From assembly GCA_947166165.1 (NCBI GenBank), contig CAMVDK010000159.1:1-7340 (forward strand): a DNA stretch of 7,340 nucleotides. The letters are read 5' to 3'. This DNA is from an uncultured Porphyromonadaceae bacterium. Lineage in GTDB: Bacteria; Bacteroidota; Bacteroidia; Bacteroidales; Muribaculaceae. The position numbers were made by a program, and so were the translations under genes. Below are positions 7,030 to 7,340 of this stretch, piece after piece. Each line of letters starts with the position of its first letter. The stretch's first letter is position 1. The notes below the pieces were generated by a model. That model had not been told where the DNA came from. It worked only from the letters and a program-made list of their open reading frames with translations, and searched no databases.

Positions 7030-7181
7030 GTTGCGTGGTGATGTGGTTTTGATGAATTACTGTCGAATGGCTTTTGCTCCTGCTCAGTGAGGCGTGACGC
7101 TCCACTCATTTCGGTTCGCAGCACGCCGAGCAGCCGCCACCCGTCATACTCTCGTAGGTATATATCTCTCTGAAAATCCAT
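6993..7181 (-). CDS. Doubtful 62-residue ORF in the transporter leader
   Basis: This ORF opens with ATG at 7181, inside the transcript expected from the promoter at 7236-7267, and runs 37 bases into the transporter in another frame. It begins MDFQRDIYLREYDGWRLLG and includes a His triplet (PHHHA). I do not recognise it. In its favour, it is correctly placed behind a strong promoter, and its middle (about 7081-7145) is GC-rich like coding DNA while the flanks are AT-rich. Against it, the tail looks non-coding, the overlap with the transporter is unusual, and an earlier ATG at 7219 opens a different 25-codon ORF ending at 7144. It could be a leader peptide, a gene remnant or chance. Confidence 0.2.
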   Translation of the reverse strand: MDFQRDIYLREYDGWRLLGVLRTEMSGASRLTEQEQKPFDSNSSKPHHHATCFLQFTSRAFC

Positions 7182-7340
7182 CAGTTGCAGTCTTATGATA
7201 TTCAAAAATATGCAAATACATACTTTTTGGCCGTGCAAAAGTACTCCATCTTTCCCAATTGAGCAAATTGCAGCCACCTAAGTTGAGAAATAATTGATGC
7301 TGGCTGTCGCCGATTGATATCAGGGCAGGCAATCAACGCT
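7030..7340. other. Right-end region without a confident gene
   Basis: These 311 bases hold the transporter promoter, its long leader and the doubtful small ORF. The leader includes a GC-rich block (about 7081-7145) with one modest imperfect stem at 7086-7106. No recognised riboswitch fold is apparent by eye. Bases 7268-7340 show nothing I can name: no open frame that clearly continues past the window edge, and no repeat or RNA gene. Confidence 0.5.
7236..7267 (-). promoter_or_regulatory. Bacteroidetes-type promoter of the SSS transporter
   Basis: On the minus strand, TTTG (7267-7264), a 20-base spacer and TACTTTTG (7243-7236) match both consensus boxes (TTTG and TAnnTTTG) at the expected distance. 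It is the best promoter in the window. Transcription should start near 7229, leaving an unusually long leader of about 200 bases before the ATG at 7029. The 7-base inverted repeat TACTTTT (7221-7227) with AAAAGTA (7237-7243) covers the -7 box and start site and could be an operator half-site pair. Confidence 0.7.

Overview
This window looks like core chromosome of a Bacteroidetes member, probably order Bacteroidales. The evidence is: (i) three exact matches to the Bacteroidetes -7 promoter element TAnnTTTG, each at a suitable distance from a gene start, two of them with a TTG or TTTG about 20 bases upstream; (ii) no clear Shine-Dalgarno sequences, with A/T-rich sequence before the starts instead; (iii) GC-rich genes separated by AT-rich gaps; (iv) protein sequences that resemble Bacteroidales homologues as I remember them. 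No database search was possible, so I do not name a genus.

Layout. Bases 1-175 are a T-rich leader with a promoter. Bases 176-2731 (+) encode a class II, adenosylcobalamin-dependent ribonucleotide reductase (nrdJ). Bases 2732-2841 lie between convergent genes and hold a very strong hairpin, a likely bidirectional terminator. Three genes follow on the minus strand, listed here by rising coordinate: acetate kinase ackA (2842-4059), phosphate acetyltransferase pta (4261-5277) and a sodium:solute-symporter-family transporter (5533-7029). Transcription runs transporter, then pta, then ackA. pta has its own promoter, which overlaps a 65-base imperfect inverted repeat. The 201-base gap between pta and ackA contains nested inverted repeats and several ACATAAG-type words. 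The right end (7030-7340) holds a near-perfect promoter for the transporter, a leader of about 200 bases, and one doubtful 62-codon ORF.

How the genes fit together. Pta converts acetyl-CoA to acetyl phosphate, and AckA converts acetyl phosphate plus ADP to acetate plus ATP. This is the standard ATP-yielding acetate branch of fermentative anaerobes. NrdJ makes deoxyribonucleotides with or without oxygen but needs cobalamin. It is convergent with ackA and there is no sign of a functional link. The transporter's substrate cannot be read from sequence or context.

I see no CRISPR array, IS element, phage gene, tRNA, rRNA or clear new multi-gene system. The points worth a second look are non-coding: the inverted repeat across the pta promoter and the nested repeats between pta and ackA. 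A third is the apparent loss of canonical sodium-ligand residues in the transporter.
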